A DNA stretch of 64,000 bases from CAYWMD01 sp964458575. Lineage in GTDB: Bacteria > Verrucomicrobiota > Verrucomicrobiia > Limisphaerales > JADLHS01. Made by a program: the position numbers and the translations under genes. The notes beneath the pieces are model-generated. The model was not told the origin of the DNA and searched no databases. It saw only the letters and a list, made by a program, of their open reading frames with translations. Numbering within the stretch: the first letter of the stretch is position 1; every line of letters begins with the position of its first letter. The stretch spans positions 26,091-90,090 of the forward strand of contig CAYWMD010000025.1 in NCBI GenBank assembly GCA_964458575.1. Direction: 5' to 3'. This document shows positions 1-11,510 of the stretch, in pieces.

Positions 1-2341
<2,341 letters not shown>

Positions 2342-2567
2342 AAATTTAGAGCGCGAAACTATGCAAGAGGCGTGCGCGGTTGCCAACCCTTTTTTGGCCA
2401 TTTCTGCGCCCGAAATGCCCCGACAAACAGGCCGGGGAATCACCGGTTGCCCGGGAATTGCCCGGCTGATGCCATGCCACTACGCTGCGATGGCTCAATG
2501 GCTTGCGGAACAATGGAACAACCTTTGCCCTTGCCGCTCGTTACCTGTTTGCCCATGCTGGCGCGCA

Positions 2568-3584
2568 ATGCCTGAACGGCCCGTTTCCACGCTGAACAAG
2601 CCCGATGCCGCGCTCGAATTGACGCTGCGCCCCTCGCTTTTTTCCGAATTTACGGGCCAACCCAAGGTCAAGGAACGCCTGGAAATCGGCGTTGCCGCAG
2701 CCCGGCAACGCGGGGAAGCGCTGGACCACATCCTCCTCAACGGCCCGCCCGGCCTCGGCAAAACCACGCTCGCCTGCATCCTGGCCAAGGCCATGGGAGC
2801 GAACCTCAAGAGCACCAGCGGCCCAACCATCGAAAAAGCCGGTGACCTGGCTGGCCTGCTTACGAATCTCGAAGAAGGCGACGTGCTGTTCATTGACGAA
2901 ATCCATCGCCTCCAAAAAACCATCGAGGAATACCTCTATCCGGCGATGGAGGATTTCAAGCTGGACATCATCATTGACCAGGGGCCAAACGCGCGCAGCG
3001 TCCGCTTGAATTTGCCGCGGTTCACGCTCATCGGCGCAACGACGCGCGCCGGCCTGCTCTCCGCGCCCCTGCTGACGCGGTTTGCCGTGCGCGAGCGCCT
3101 GGATTACTACGTGGCCGAGGACCTGCAAAAGATCGTCGTCCGCTCCGCGCGATTGTTGAACGTGGAAATAGACGAAGCGGGCGCCCATGAAATCGCCCGG
3201 CGCAGCCGCGGCACGCCGCGCATTGCGAACAATCTCCTCCGCCGCGTGCGCGACTACGCGCAGGTGAAACACGATGGCCGGATCACTGGCCAGATCGCCG
3301 ACAAGGCGCTGGCGATGCTGGAGATTGACGAGAACGGCCTGGATGAAATGGATAAGCGCATTCTCGAAGCGATCATCGTGAAATTTGGCGGCGGGCCCGT
3401 GGGCATCAACTCGCTGGCCGTTGCGGTGGGCGAGGAGCCCGACACGCTGGAGGAGGTTTATGAGCCGTACCTCATCATGGAAGGCTATCTGAATCGCACC
3501 TCGCAAGGCCGCGTCGCGACCGAGTTGAGTTACAAGAAGCTCGGACTGAAACCGGCCGCCGGCAAGCAACCCGGCCTGTTCTGA
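2568..3584 (+). CDS. ruvB: Holliday junction branch migration ATPase RuvB
   Basis: Hexameric AAA+ motor of the RuvABC complex, driving branch migration of Holliday junctions in the cytoplasm. The 338-residue protein has Walker A GPPGLGKTT at residues 59-67, Walker B VLFIDEIHR at about 106-114, the sensor segment IGATTRAGLLSAPL, the arginine-finger region, and a C-terminal winged helix ending in the RTSQGRVAT segment typical of the family. The ATG at 2568 (MPERPVSTLN) gives family length; the frame stays open upstream, but that extension overlaps the divergent pyrophosphatase gene and is not conserved-looking. ruvA and ruvC are not adjacent. It converges on the GspE gene with only 2 bp between the stop codons. 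Confidence 0.97.
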   Translation: MPERPVSTLNKPDAALELTLRPSLFSEFTGQPKVKERLEIGVAAARQRGEALDHILLNGPPGLGKTTLACILAKAMGANLKSTSGPTIEKAGDLAGLLTNLEEGDVLFIDEIHRLQKTIEEYLYPAMEDFKLDIIIDQGPNARSVRLNLPRFTLIGATTRAGLLSAPLLTRFAVRERLDYYVAEDLQKIVVRSARLLNVEIDEAGAHEIARRSRGTPRIANNLLRRVRDYAQVKHDGRITGQIADKALAMLEIDENGLDEMDKRILEAIIVKFGGGPVGINSLAVAVGEEPDTLEEVYEPYLIMEGYLNRTSQGRVATELSYKKLGLKPAAGKQPGLF

Positions 3585-3586
3585 CG

Positions 3587-5344
3587 TCAAGGCCGGGCGC
3601 TGCTTGGCCGGAGCACCGAGGAATCAATGACGCGCGTCCAGCGTTCCTGTTCCGAGATGGGAATCAAGCCGCGTTGCACTTTGATCCAGGCCATTTCCCG
3701 CAAGGAACGCCAGCCGTGTTTGGCGGCGATTTCCCGGAGCTGGCTGTTCTTGACGCCGGGTTGGATCAGGTCGGCCATGGTCTCGTTGAGGAGGAAAAAC
3801 TCGTAAATTGCCACCCGGCCGCGATGGCCCTTCTGGTTGCACTCGACACAACCACGTCCGCGCGAGGCTTTCACCTCGGTCGGGGGCAGGCCCAGCGACA
3901 TCGCCATTTCCTTGCGGACGGCCACGGGCACGTTCGGGTCCGTTTCGGCACAGTGCCGGCAGATCCGGCGGGCGAGCCGTTGCGAAATGCTGCACACCAG
4001 CGATGAAGCCACAAGATATGGTTCAATCTTCATTTCCAACAGCCGCGTCACGGCGCTGATGCTGTCATTGGTGTGCAACGTGGAAAAAACCAGATGACCG
4101 GTTTGTGCCGCGCGCACCGCGATTTCGGCGGTTTCAAAATCCCGGATTTCGCCGATAAGCACCACGTCGGGATCGTGGCGCAACACCGAACGCAGTCCGG
4201 TGGCGAAGGTCAACCCGATCTGGTCGCGCACCTGGATTTGCACGGTGCCGTCGAGTTGATATTCCACCGGGTCTTCGAAGGTGATGATTTTCCGGCCCTC
4301 GTCATTGGCCTGGGCGAGCGCGGCGTAGAGAGTGGTGGTCTTGCCGCTGCCGGTCGGGCCGGTGAGCAGGACCATGCCCTGCGGCAATTGCGTGAGTTGC
4401 GCAAACGCCGCCTCCTGCTCCGGCTCCATCCCCAGCTGGCCGAGATCCAGGAACAGGCTTTGCCGCCCCAGAATGCGCAGGCAGACCGCCTCGCCGTGCT
4501 TGGTGGGCATGATCGAGACGCGCAGATCGTACTCCTCGTCGCCGGTTTTCATCGCGATCCGCCCGTCATGCGGCAGCCGCTTCTCGGCGATGTTAAGGGC
4601 GGCCATGATTTTGAGGCGCGACACAACGGCCGCGTGCAACTGGCGCATGTCGGTCGGCACCGGCACGGTTTCCAAAATGCCGTCCACGCGGTAACGCAGG
4701 CGGATGGAATTTGGATACGGTTCCAGGTGGATGTCCGTGGCCTTGAGCCGCAGCGCCTCCTGCAAAATCTGGTCCACGAACGCCGACACCGTCGCTTCCA
4801 ACGCGGAATCCGATTCCTTCCCCTGCACGTCGAAAACGATTTCGCGGTCCAACTCTTCCGTGCCCCGTTCTTCCCGCAGCCGTTGCAGCGTTTCCGCGCC
4901 CAGGCCAAATTGCTTTTTGATGACGGCGTGGATCGCGCTGGGCGTGGCGAGGACGATTTTGCAGCGTTTGTTGAGCAGCAGGCGGAGGTTGCCCAGTTCC
5001 ATCTGGCTGGGCGGTTCGCTGAACGCGAGCGTCACCGCATCCGCGTCGCCGCCGATGGGCAGCATGTGGTAGTGAAAGATGAGCTTGAGCGGGACCAGTT
5101 CGAGGGTCTCGCGCTTGAGGTCCAGCGCGCCCGGATCGACGAATTCGAGCCGGCTGACCTCCGCGAGCGCGCGCCAGGTGTCCTCCTCGGACGCGCAATT
5201 GAGGTCCACGATGGCGTGGTGCTGGGGCAGGCTCAATCGGCGCTGCCGCCGCCGCGCCTGCTCCAACTGCGCCTCGGTGAGCTTGCCCTGCACCACCAGC
5301 AGGTCGCCCACTTCCTTTGAAGTGACATCAGAATCCGCGATCAT
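3587..5344 (-). CDS. gspE: Type II secretion / type IV pilus assembly ATPase (GspE/PilB family)
   Basis: Cytoplasmic hexameric ATPase that powers pseudopilus or pilus assembly at the inner membrane. The 585-residue protein has an N-terminal GspE-N (MshEN) domain at about 1-145, a two-part PilT-type ATPase core, Walker A GPTGSGKTT at about 329-337, Walker B region DVVLIGEIRD at about 393-402, the His box HLVFSTLHTNDS, and a tetracysteine zinc site CRHC...CVEC (residues 462, 465, 499, 502), which marks assembly ATPases rather than PilT retraction ATPases. Its ATG overlaps the stop of the upstream PilP-like gene by 4 bp (ATGA), implying translational coupling in an operon with the secretin. Confidence 0.95.
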   Translation of the reverse strand: MIADSDVTSKEVGDLLVVQGKLTEAQLEQARRRQRRLSLPQHHAIVDLNCASEEDTWRALAEVSRLEFVDPGALDLKRETLELVPLKLIFHYHMLPIGGDADAVTLAFSEPPSQMELGNLRLLLNKRCKIVLATPSAIHAVIKKQFGLGAETLQRLREERGTEELDREIVFDVQGKESDSALEATVSAFVDQILQEALRLKATDIHLEPYPNSIRLRYRVDGILETVPVPTDMRQLHAAVVSRLKIMAALNIAEKRLPHDGRIAMKTGDEEYDLRVSIMPTKHGEAVCLRILGRQSLFLDLGQLGMEPEQEAAFAQLTQLPQGMVLLTGPTGSGKTTTLYAALAQANDEGRKIITFEDPVEYQLDGTVQIQVRDQIGLTFATGLRSVLRHDPDVVLIGEIRDFETAEIAVRAAQTGHLVFSTLHTNDSISAVTRLLEMKIEPYLVASSLVCSISQRLARRICRHCAETDPNVPVAVRKEMAMSLGLPPTEVKASRGRGCVECNQKGHRGRVAIYEFFLLNETMADLIQPGVKNSQLREIAAKHGWRSLREMAWIKVQRGLIPISEQERWTRVIDSSVLRPSSARP

Positions 5345-5853
5345 CGGAGTGGTATCTCAATTTCCTTCCGCGTATTCAATGTCAGAACGTTGGTTTGTGC
5401 CAAGGCGTTGGTCAGGGTCAGGCTGGTGGCGGTCACCTGCGCCACAAACAGGTTAGTGACCACCGAGCTCCCGACGGCGACGCTGATGTGCGTGTTGTCG
5501 TACAGGACCAGGGCGTGTTTCGGCTGGTTGGCAGTTTGATAAAAGCCGCGATAGGTCAGTTGAATTTTCCGGGTGGTGGGGGCGGGCGGCGGCGTGGCGT
5601 GTGGGATGAAGTAGGTGGTGTCAAATGGATTTTGCAGGTTCAGGCTCGCGGCGGGTGTGGCCGGGCGGGCGACAAAAAGATGCTCGAGCCGGGCCACCGG
5701 CGCGGGCGCGACCACGGTGGCCGGATTGGGCCGGCTTTCGTTGAATCGCGGATGCGTGCCGCCCAGCCGCAGGACAATCAGCAACAGCAGCAGCCAGAGC
5801 GCCGCGTGAACACTGACCGAAAACCAGCGACTTCTTACAGTTTCACCGAGCAT
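5341..5853 (-). CDS. PilP/GspC-like inner-membrane anchored protein
   Basis: 170-residue protein with one N-terminal membrane helix (about residues 12-30), a proline- and alanine-rich linker, then a small beta-rich domain from about residue 90. This matches the architecture of GspC or PilP proteins, which link the inner-membrane platform to the secretin. Sequence identity to named families could not be judged by eye, so the name rests mostly on position and layout: it lies between the PilO-like gene (9 bp upstream) and gspE (4-bp overlap). The sequence LTYRGFYQTANQPKHALV resembles the homology region of PilP/GspC, where a short strand pair precedes the conserved glycine. Confidence 0.6.
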   Translation of the reverse strand: MLGETVRSRWFSVSVHAALWLLLLLIVLRLGGTHPRFNESRPNPATVVAPAPVARLEHLFVARPATPAASLNLQNPFDTTYFIPHATPPPAPTTRKIQLTYRGFYQTANQPKHALVLYDNTHISVAVGSSVVTNLFVAQVTATSLTLTNALAQTNVLTLNTRKEIEIPLR

Positions 5854-5862
5854 AACAGGGTT

Positions 5863-6681
5863 TCACTTCCGATACACAAATCCCGCGGCGCGAAGCGAGA
5901 GGCGGACTTCGTCGCGTTTCTCCGGCGATTGCTTGCGGAGCACCAGCCGGTCCACGTAGAGCGCGGGCTTGTTCGTCGGCGCTTCCGGCAGGCCCGCGGC
6001 CTTCAGTTCCTCGCCGCGCAACGGCAACGATTGCAGGAAGCGGGTGACCTGCGGTGCCGGGCCGGAACATTCGATCTGCACCGGCAGTTCCGTGAGGGTG
6101 CGCACGCCGAGCGGTGGCGGGACATTGGTGAGCAACGCCGGCGCGGAAACCGAATGAATGACCGCCACCTGCGCATGGATCGCGCCGGTGAGCAGGCAAT
6201 CAAGGAACTCCAGTTCCGCCCACAGGAGTTCGGGCTCCCGGACTTCCACGGTCTGCTCCGGAAACCCGGCGATGACGGCGGGTTCCAGGGTGACTTTTTT
6301 TTCCGCGGCCAGCCGGACCAGGTTGCTGATGCGCCGGCTGACTTCACTGTCGTACTCCACGAGTTGGAAGCTTTCGTTCAGCCGTGCGCGCAGCGGTTCG
6401 CCCGGTTCAATGCGGGCCTGCGCCTGGCGGCGAGCGGTTTCCAGCGCGGCCACCGCGATGCGTGTTTCCGCGAGCTGGTTGGTAATGGCCACAAAGTCCA
6501 GACTCACCGCGTTGGTCTGGCCCAGCATGCCGGCGAGTTCGCGCCACGCTTTTTCCAAGGGCGCATCCAGACTGTCCGCCTTCCGGCTCAACGGGGCGAA
6601 CGCGAACAGATAAACCGCCGCGAGCCCGATTCCCAGGCATGGGATGACGCAGCGCCGCCGGCTTTCGGGAGCAAAAGTCAT
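5863..6681 (-). CDS. PilO/GspM-like pilus assembly protein
   Basis: 272-residue bitopic protein: a short cytoplasmic N terminus, one membrane helix at about 12-28, a coiled-coil-prone stretch with Q, E and R (about 60-120), then a periplasmic ferredoxin-like domain. This is the layout of PilO/GspM, which partners PilN/GspL at the inner membrane. No catalytic motifs are expected or seen. It lies 4 bp downstream of the PilM/PilN fusion gene and 9 bp upstream of the PilP-like gene, so it is surely part of the same operon. Family assignment is by topology and context rather than by recognisable signature residues. Confidence 0.6.
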   Translation of the reverse strand: MTFAPESRRRCVIPCLGIGLAAVYLFAFAPLSRKADSLDAPLEKAWRELAGMLGQTNAVSLDFVAITNQLAETRIAVAALETARRQAQARIEPGEPLRARLNESFQLVEYDSEVSRRISNLVRLAAEKKVTLEPAVIAGFPEQTVEVREPELLWAELEFLDCLLTGAIHAQVAVIHSVSAPALLTNVPPPLGVRTLTELPVQIECSGPAPQVTRFLQSLPLRGEELKAAGLPEAPTNKPALYVDRLVLRKQSPEKRDEVRLSLRAAGFVYRK

Positions 6682-6685
6682 CGGG

Positions 6686-8491
6686 TCAGGGTGGGTTGGC
6701 CGTGTCGGCGGAGAACGCGGATCGGGACGTCGCCCGGGGTGCCGCCGGTCCGCGGGTTTTGCGCGGTTGCGCCGGCGGTTGAAATTCGTTCGCGGCGAAA
6801 TCCAGCGCGAGCGCGAAGTATTTCTCGGGCAGGATCACCGTCGGGTCCGCCACCTTGCGCCGCAAATCTTCGGAGAGCAAATCCACCCGCGCATAGGTCG
6901 GGTCCTTTTTCAACTCACCCACCAGGGCGCTCAACACCTGTCGCGCGGTGTCGGAATCCTCGGGCACGCAGAGTTCGGCGATGCAGCCGGGTTTGACCGG
7001 CGAGGTGTTGGTGACGATGGAACGTACGCGGACGAAGTCGAGCGGCGCCGCCGGCTTGTTCGTCGCCGGCGTTTCGGCGGAATGGCTGAAGTAGGATTGC
7101 TGGTCCGCGAACAGGACGCACCAGTAGTTCTGGTTGCTGCGGGCCAGTTGCAGTCGGCCGAGCGTGTGGAGCAGATCGGTGGTGTTCTGTTGGCGCTCGA
7201 ACATCGGGCGGAACAGATCAAAGTTGTCGAGCAAATCCTCCGTGTAGGCCCGGTTCGCCTGGGCGGATTCCCGGGCCTTGTCCACCTTGGTCTGCAGCGC
7301 CTGTTTCTGCCGGATGAGGGCAACCTTCTGCCAGATGCCGAAACCCAGGGCGACCAGCACAATGAGCAGCAGAAGCGAACTCGCGAATTCCAAGCGTTGC
7401 CGGCCCAACCGGTTGTGCCAGCCGGCGCGCCGGCTGGCCGGCAACAGGGACACGGGTTGGGCGCCCTGGCCCAGGGCCTGCAACGCGGTGCCCAGCGCAA
7501 TCTCAAAACCGGTCGCCGGCACCACCGCGTCCGGCGACTGTTGCGTCGCCCAGCGATGGAACTTCAATCCCGACCGGGCGTTCAGGTAATCCAGCAGGCC
7601 CGCCTGATCAAACACGGCGCCGCTAACATAGGGCGTGAGAGCGGCAGGTTCCCGCGTCGCGCCGGGTTGGTGCTCGTGCCATTCGTTCACCTGCCGTTTC
7701 AACTCGGCGGCCCAACCATCCACCACCTCGGCAAACCCCGGCAACCGGGTTGCATCCTCCAGCAGGTTTTCCCGTCGCTTCAGGTTCTCGGCGGTCTCCA
7801 CCGGGCAGGCCCGCAGGCGTGCGATGGCGCGGGTGAAAAAATCGCCGCCCATCGAAAAGCTGGCGGCGAACACCGCCGTGCCGTCGCGCACAATGACGAC
7901 GGTGGTGTTTTGGGCGCCGCCGTGGACCAGCACGGCGTGGCGGGTTTGCGGGTGCATCACCTGCCAGGCGGTGAGCAGCGCGTTGGCGGCCGTGGTTATC
8001 TCGCGAAAATCCTCGCCTTCGAGACCCAGTTGGGCGATGCGCGACTCGATCTCGCCTTCCTGGCAAAACGTGACCCAGAAACGATGCCGGCTTTCCGCCG
8101 GTGCCGGAACGCGCACGAAATCATAGACGATGGCGCTTTCGCTGACGCCGCCGAGCTTGACGGTTTCCGCCTCGATGAGTTGGCGCGATTCGCTTTCCGG
8201 CGCGGCGGGGAGATCGAGGATTTGGGCGACGGCGACGTGCTGCGGCAGCGCGAGGGCGACCGGCGGCCGGCCCCACTTTTCGACGATGGCGTGGACGTGG
8301 GCCTTGAGTTCTTCGGGAGAGACGAGCCCTTCCTCGTGCAGGTCCAGCGCCTCTTGTTTGAGCACCCGCAGCCAGCCAAAGCGGCGTTCGAGGAGCAACA
8401 ACCGCAGGCAACGAGTCCCCGCGTCCACCGCCAGAACCCGGCGCAGCGGCGGCTCGAAGCGACCCGGCTTCTTTAGAAACGACGGCTTCAA
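6686..8491 (-). CDS. PilM-PilN (GspL-like) fusion protein
   Basis: 601 residues. The first about 330 residues have the actin-like ATPase fold features of PilM: VLAVDAGTRCLRLL near residue 19 (phosphate 1 loop), an AVLVHGGAQNTTVVIV segment near 186-201, and a final GFEIALGTALQAL. A single membrane helix follows at about 368-387, then a coiled-coil and a periplasmic ferredoxin-like domain of PilN type. In most type IV pilus systems PilM and PilN are separate; in type II secretion GspL combines both, so this could be called GspL-like. It forms the inner-membrane link to the ATPase. The gene starts 1 bp after the secretin stop codon. Confidence 0.75.
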   Translation of the reverse strand: MKPSFLKKPGRFEPPLRRVLAVDAGTRCLRLLLLERRFGWLRVLKQEALDLHEEGLVSPEELKAHVHAIVEKWGRPPVALALPQHVAVAQILDLPAAPESESRQLIEAETVKLGGVSESAIVYDFVRVPAPAESRHRFWVTFCQEGEIESRIAQLGLEGEDFREITTAANALLTAWQVMHPQTRHAVLVHGGAQNTTVVIVRDGTAVFAASFSMGGDFFTRAIARLRACPVETAENLKRRENLLEDATRLPGFAEVVDGWAAELKRQVNEWHEHQPGATREPAALTPYVSGAVFDQAGLLDYLNARSGLKFHRWATQQSPDAVVPATGFEIALGTALQALGQGAQPVSLLPASRRAGWHNRLGRQRLEFASSLLLLIVLVALGFGIWQKVALIRQKQALQTKVDKARESAQANRAYTEDLLDNFDLFRPMFERQQNTTDLLHTLGRLQLARSNQNYWCVLFADQQSYFSHSAETPATNKPAAPLDFVRVRSIVTNTSPVKPGCIAELCVPEDSDTARQVLSALVGELKKDPTYARVDLLSEDLRRKVADPTVILPEKYFALALDFAANEFQPPAQPRKTRGPAAPRATSRSAFSADTANPP

Positions 8492-8492
8492 G

Positions 8493-10445
8493 CTACGGGG
8501 AGGGAGGTCGGTTGTCGGTGTAAATTAGGAATTCGCCCGAATCGGTGAGGATTGTGGCGGTGACGAACACCAGCAGATAACGCGGCCGGTCCAGTTCGGT
8601 ACGGCGGCGGAAAAATGTGCCCAGGATGGGAATGTTGCCCAGCACCGGGACCGCCTCGACAAAAGTGGTTTTCTCGCGTTCGAGCACGCCGCCCATGACC
8701 ACGGTCTCGCCGGATTTCACCACCACGCGGGTGGCGAGTTCCTGGGTGCGATATTGCGGCAGGTTGATGTCGTAGGTGCTGAAAATGGGCCGGCCGGCGG
8801 CGTCCGTGCCTTGAAAGTCGGTGAGGGTGGCGAACTTGACCAGTTGCACGTCCGTGTTCACGCGCGGGTTCAACGCGAGCACGATGCTTCGGCCGTCTCC
8901 ACTGATGCTGGCCATGACGTTCAATTCGGCGCCCGAGGTGATCCTGGTGGGCTTGCCGCTGGGCACGAACGACGACGCGGTGTAGTACTGCTGCACCGTT
9001 TGTTTCACCTGGTATTCCTCATAGTAGTACTGGACCTTGCCGTCGCTGATGGTGGCCGGGCGGTTGTTGATGACGGTCAGGCGCGGGGCGCTGAGGGTCT
9101 GGCTTTCGCCGCTCTGTTCCAGGGCACTGATGGTCGCGCTGAGCGTGTCGCTGCCCAGGATATTGGTGAAAGTTTCCTGGATGCCGACACTCAGGCCGGG
9201 AAGATTGGGCGTGCCCACCAGGCCGGTGAAATCCTGCGGCTGGCGGGCCGACCCGGAGATGCGGCCCGTTTCCCACAAGACGCCCAGTTGCAGGAAGGCG
9301 GGCTTGGAGATCGTGACGAAGCGCGCTTCGATCAACACCTGCTGGATAGGTTTGTCAAATTCGCGGATGACTTCCTCGAGCGTCTGCAATTGTTCCGGCG
9401 TGCCGCGCGCGACCACCAGGTTGCGTTCGTAATCAATGATGTATTTCGAACCGGCGAACAGGTTGGTGATGGCGCGTTCCAGCGCGGGCATCGCGGGCGC
9501 TTCATCGTTGACGAACTTCCGGTATTTCTGGCTTTCGCTCACCGTCGTGACCGCGCCCGCAGTGACGGTCTGTTTGGCCACCTCCTCGGTGCCAAATTGC
9601 GCCGGCAGCACAAACCCTTTGCGCAAGCGGTAAAAGCGCGTCTCCTCCATCAACCGCTTGGGGTCCTTGGCGTCCACGACCCAGATGAGGTCCTGGCCGA
9701 CCTGGAACTGGAGTTCGTAATTGCGCCCCAGGTACCGCAGAAACTCGGCGAGTTGCACCTTGTCCAGATTGACGCTGAGGACCTGTTTCAGCGCGGGCAG
9801 TCCCTTGTCGGCGACGATGTTGATGCCCGCCGACTGGCTGAGTTGCATGATGATGGTTTCGAGCGGGACGTTGTCGAGGTGGATGTTGACCGGCTTCTCG
9901 AGAATCTGCGCCATGGGTCCGTTGGTGCTGTCGAGTTCAAACAACGGCCCTTGTTCGCGGATGACCTTGCCGTAGTTTTCGGGGATGTAGCGCGCGTTTT
10001 CGATCCGGTCCACGGTGTCGCGCACGTCCTTGCGCGCGGGTAGTCCCCGATCCTTCTGCTCTTCGAGGAGGCTGCGGAGGGTGGGATTGAAAACGGAATT
10101 CTTGGCGTCCACCTTGCGGATTTCGTCTTCCAGCGCCTGTTCACGGCGGGCCTGGCTTTGCTGCATCACCCAGGTGTTGAGGCGTTGCAGCATGGCGTTC
10201 TGCGGGTCGCGCTGCAGCAGCGCCTGGGATTGCGTGTCCGCCTCCTCCCAGCGGCCTTTGTTGGCCAGTTCCAATATCGCTTTGATTTGGGTGTCGTAAA
10301 CCGGGCTGTATTCCACCTTGGGTGGCGGCGGCGTCGGGGCTGGGGCCGGGGTTGGGGCTGCCACCGGGGTTTTGTACTCAGGTTGGGTCTGCCGGCAACT
10401 GGTCAACACGACCAGCGCGGCGATGGCTAGGATTAATCTATACAT
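8493..10445 (-). CDS. gspD: Outer-membrane secretin (GspD/PilQ family), lipoprotein
   Basis: Multimeric outer-membrane channel for pili or secreted proteins. The ATG at 10445 was chosen because it gives a lipoprotein signal MYRLILAIAALVVLTSC with the acylated Cys at residue 17; the frame is open for 28 more codons upstream. Then come a proline-rich linker (about 25-45), a TPR-like N-terminal region, an STN/N0-like domain (VNIHLDNVPLETIIMQLSQ), N1-type segments ending in VLIEARFVTISK, and a C-terminal secretin beta-barrel with the VKSGETVVMGGVLEREK and VPVLGNIPILGTFFRR signatures. About 650 residues. It is the first pilus gene in the operon, 87 bp after smpB. Confidence 0.95.
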   Translation of the reverse strand: MYRLILAIAALVVLTSCRQTQPEYKTPVAAPTPAPAPTPPPPKVEYSPVYDTQIKAILELANKGRWEEADTQSQALLQRDPQNAMLQRLNTWVMQQSQARREQALEDEIRKVDAKNSVFNPTLRSLLEEQKDRGLPARKDVRDTVDRIENARYIPENYGKVIREQGPLFELDSTNGPMAQILEKPVNIHLDNVPLETIIMQLSQSAGINIVADKGLPALKQVLSVNLDKVQLAEFLRYLGRNYELQFQVGQDLIWVVDAKDPKRLMEETRFYRLRKGFVLPAQFGTEEVAKQTVTAGAVTTVSESQKYRKFVNDEAPAMPALERAITNLFAGSKYIIDYERNLVVARGTPEQLQTLEEVIREFDKPIQQVLIEARFVTISKPAFLQLGVLWETGRISGSARQPQDFTGLVGTPNLPGLSVGIQETFTNILGSDTLSATISALEQSGESQTLSAPRLTVINNRPATISDGKVQYYYEEYQVKQTVQQYYTASSFVPSGKPTRITSGAELNVMASISGDGRSIVLALNPRVNTDVQLVKFATLTDFQGTDAAGRPIFSTYDINLPQYRTQELATRVVVKSGETVVMGGVLEREKTTFVEAVPVLGNIPILGTFFRRRTELDRPRYLLVFVTATILTDSGEFLIYTDNRPPSP

Positions 10446-10532
10446 AACGAGCAGCCTGCTGAGGACCCATACCACAAGTTGACGCGACAAAACCAGCGGG
10501 AATTCAATCAGGAATCCTTCCCGATGCAACCC

Positions 10533-10988
10533 CTACCTGGCTTTGAGCCGGTGCATTTGCGCGCGCTTGAGTTCGCGGTCGGACTCGCGTCGTTTCAAAT
10601 CCTCGCGCTTGTCGTATTGGGCCTTGCCTTTGCCCACGGCGAGCGCGACTTTCACTTTCCCGTTCTTCCAGTAAAAGGACAACGGAAAGAGCGCGTTGCC
10701 TTTTACCGCGGCCAGTTCAAAAAGCTTTCGGATCTCGGTTTTGTGCAGCAGCAGTTTGCGGACAGCCTTCGGCTGGTGATTCTGGAGGTTGCCGTGCGAG
10801 TATTCGTCAATGTGCGCGTTGTGGAGGAAGACCTCGCCGTTCTCGACCCGCGCGAAGGCGTCCGCGATCTGGCCCTTGCCCGCGCGCAGGGCCTTGACCT
10901 CCGTGCCCCGCAAGACGACGCCCGCCTCGAACGTTTCCAAAACGTGGTAATCGCGCCGGGCTTTCGGGTTGGTGACGATGTCAGGCAT
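10533..10988 (-). CDS. smpB: SsrA-binding protein SmpB
   Basis: 151-residue cofactor of tmRNA in trans-translation, rescuing stalled ribosomes. Recognisable SmpB features: N-terminal NPKARRDYHVLETFEAGVVL, GTEVKALRAGKGQIADAF, the HIDEYSHGN loop, RKLLLHKTEI, and a basic C-terminal tail KREDLKRRESDRELKR that reaches into the mRNA channel. Length is typical. The gene lies between rpoZ and the secretin on the same strand. The tmRNA gene ssrA itself is not recognisable in this window. Confidence 0.97.
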   Translation of the reverse strand: MPDIVTNPKARRDYHVLETFEAGVVLRGTEVKALRAGKGQIADAFARVENGEVFLHNAHIDEYSHGNLQNHQPKAVRKLLLHKTEIRKLFELAAVKGNALFPLSFYWKNGKVKVALAVGKGKAQYDKREDLKRRESDRELKRAQMHRLKAR

Positions 10989-11142
10989 CGGACAAACAGC
11001 TCAAAGCTCAAGGTTCAGAAATCAAGGGCAGATTCCCGAACCCAACCGGACGAACCTCGCCGGATACGCCCGGGCGCTTTGCAACCTCAGGCGGGAGCCG
11101 GGAACGTTTTGAACTTCGGACTTTTGCCTGGAGCTTCCCGGC

Positions 11143-11397
11143 TCAGTGCTTCTTGCGCTTCTTGGGCGCGGGCCGGACCAAATCGCCCAGCTCGGGCATT
11201 TCAAAACCGATCTTGTCCTCGATGATTTCCCGCAACGCGATGTCCGCCGCGCCGAGATGCGTGGTGTCGGCCACCAAGGGTCGGCTCAAACCGCCGCCGC
11301 CCGAGTTGAGCTGGCGCACGCGGCGCGAAATCAGGTTGACCAGGACGTTGGGGTTGCCAACCTTTTCCAGTGCTTTTCGACAAAGTTCTGCGTTCAC
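11143..11397 (-). CDS. rpoZ: DNA-directed RNA polymerase omega subunit
   Basis: Small RNA polymerase subunit helping fold and assemble beta-prime. Read from the GTG at 11397, the 84-residue protein begins with a helical segment and carries NPNVLVNLISRRVRQL, LVADTTHLGAADIALREI and a lysine-rich tail; this matches the form of omega seen in Verrucomicrobiota. The frame stays open 41 codons upstream, but that part overlaps the divergent prenyl-synthase start and does not look like omega, so the GTG is preferred. No strong ribosome binding site precedes it. It leads the smpB-secretin block, about 150 bp before smpB. Confidence 0.8.
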   Translation of the reverse strand: MNAELCRKALEKVGNPNVLVNLISRRVRQLNSGGGGLSRPLVADTTHLGAADIALREIIEDKIGFEMPELGDLVRPAPKKRKKH

Positions 11398-11510
11398 AGT
11401 GTTATTGGCCCGAATTGAGCGGGGTAAAATAGCGGTTGTGGGTGCGGATGCAATAGAAAAAAACGGTTCAAACTTGCGCCCCGGGAGGCCATTTCCTACA
11501 ACAATCACGC

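Noticed and set aside
6644..8476. 610-codon rightward open frame opposite the PilM-PilN gene
   Set aside because: Long antisense frames are common in G+C-rich coding DNA. The leftward frame has clear pilus-protein features and operon spacing. The same reasoning applies to similar frames opposite gspE (4073-5320), the secretin (8754-10043), hisD (13533-14621), deoA and fabF (26842-27996), the symporters (33374-34810), the efflux genes (41199-42899, 43249-44475) and the sulfatase (37208-38860).
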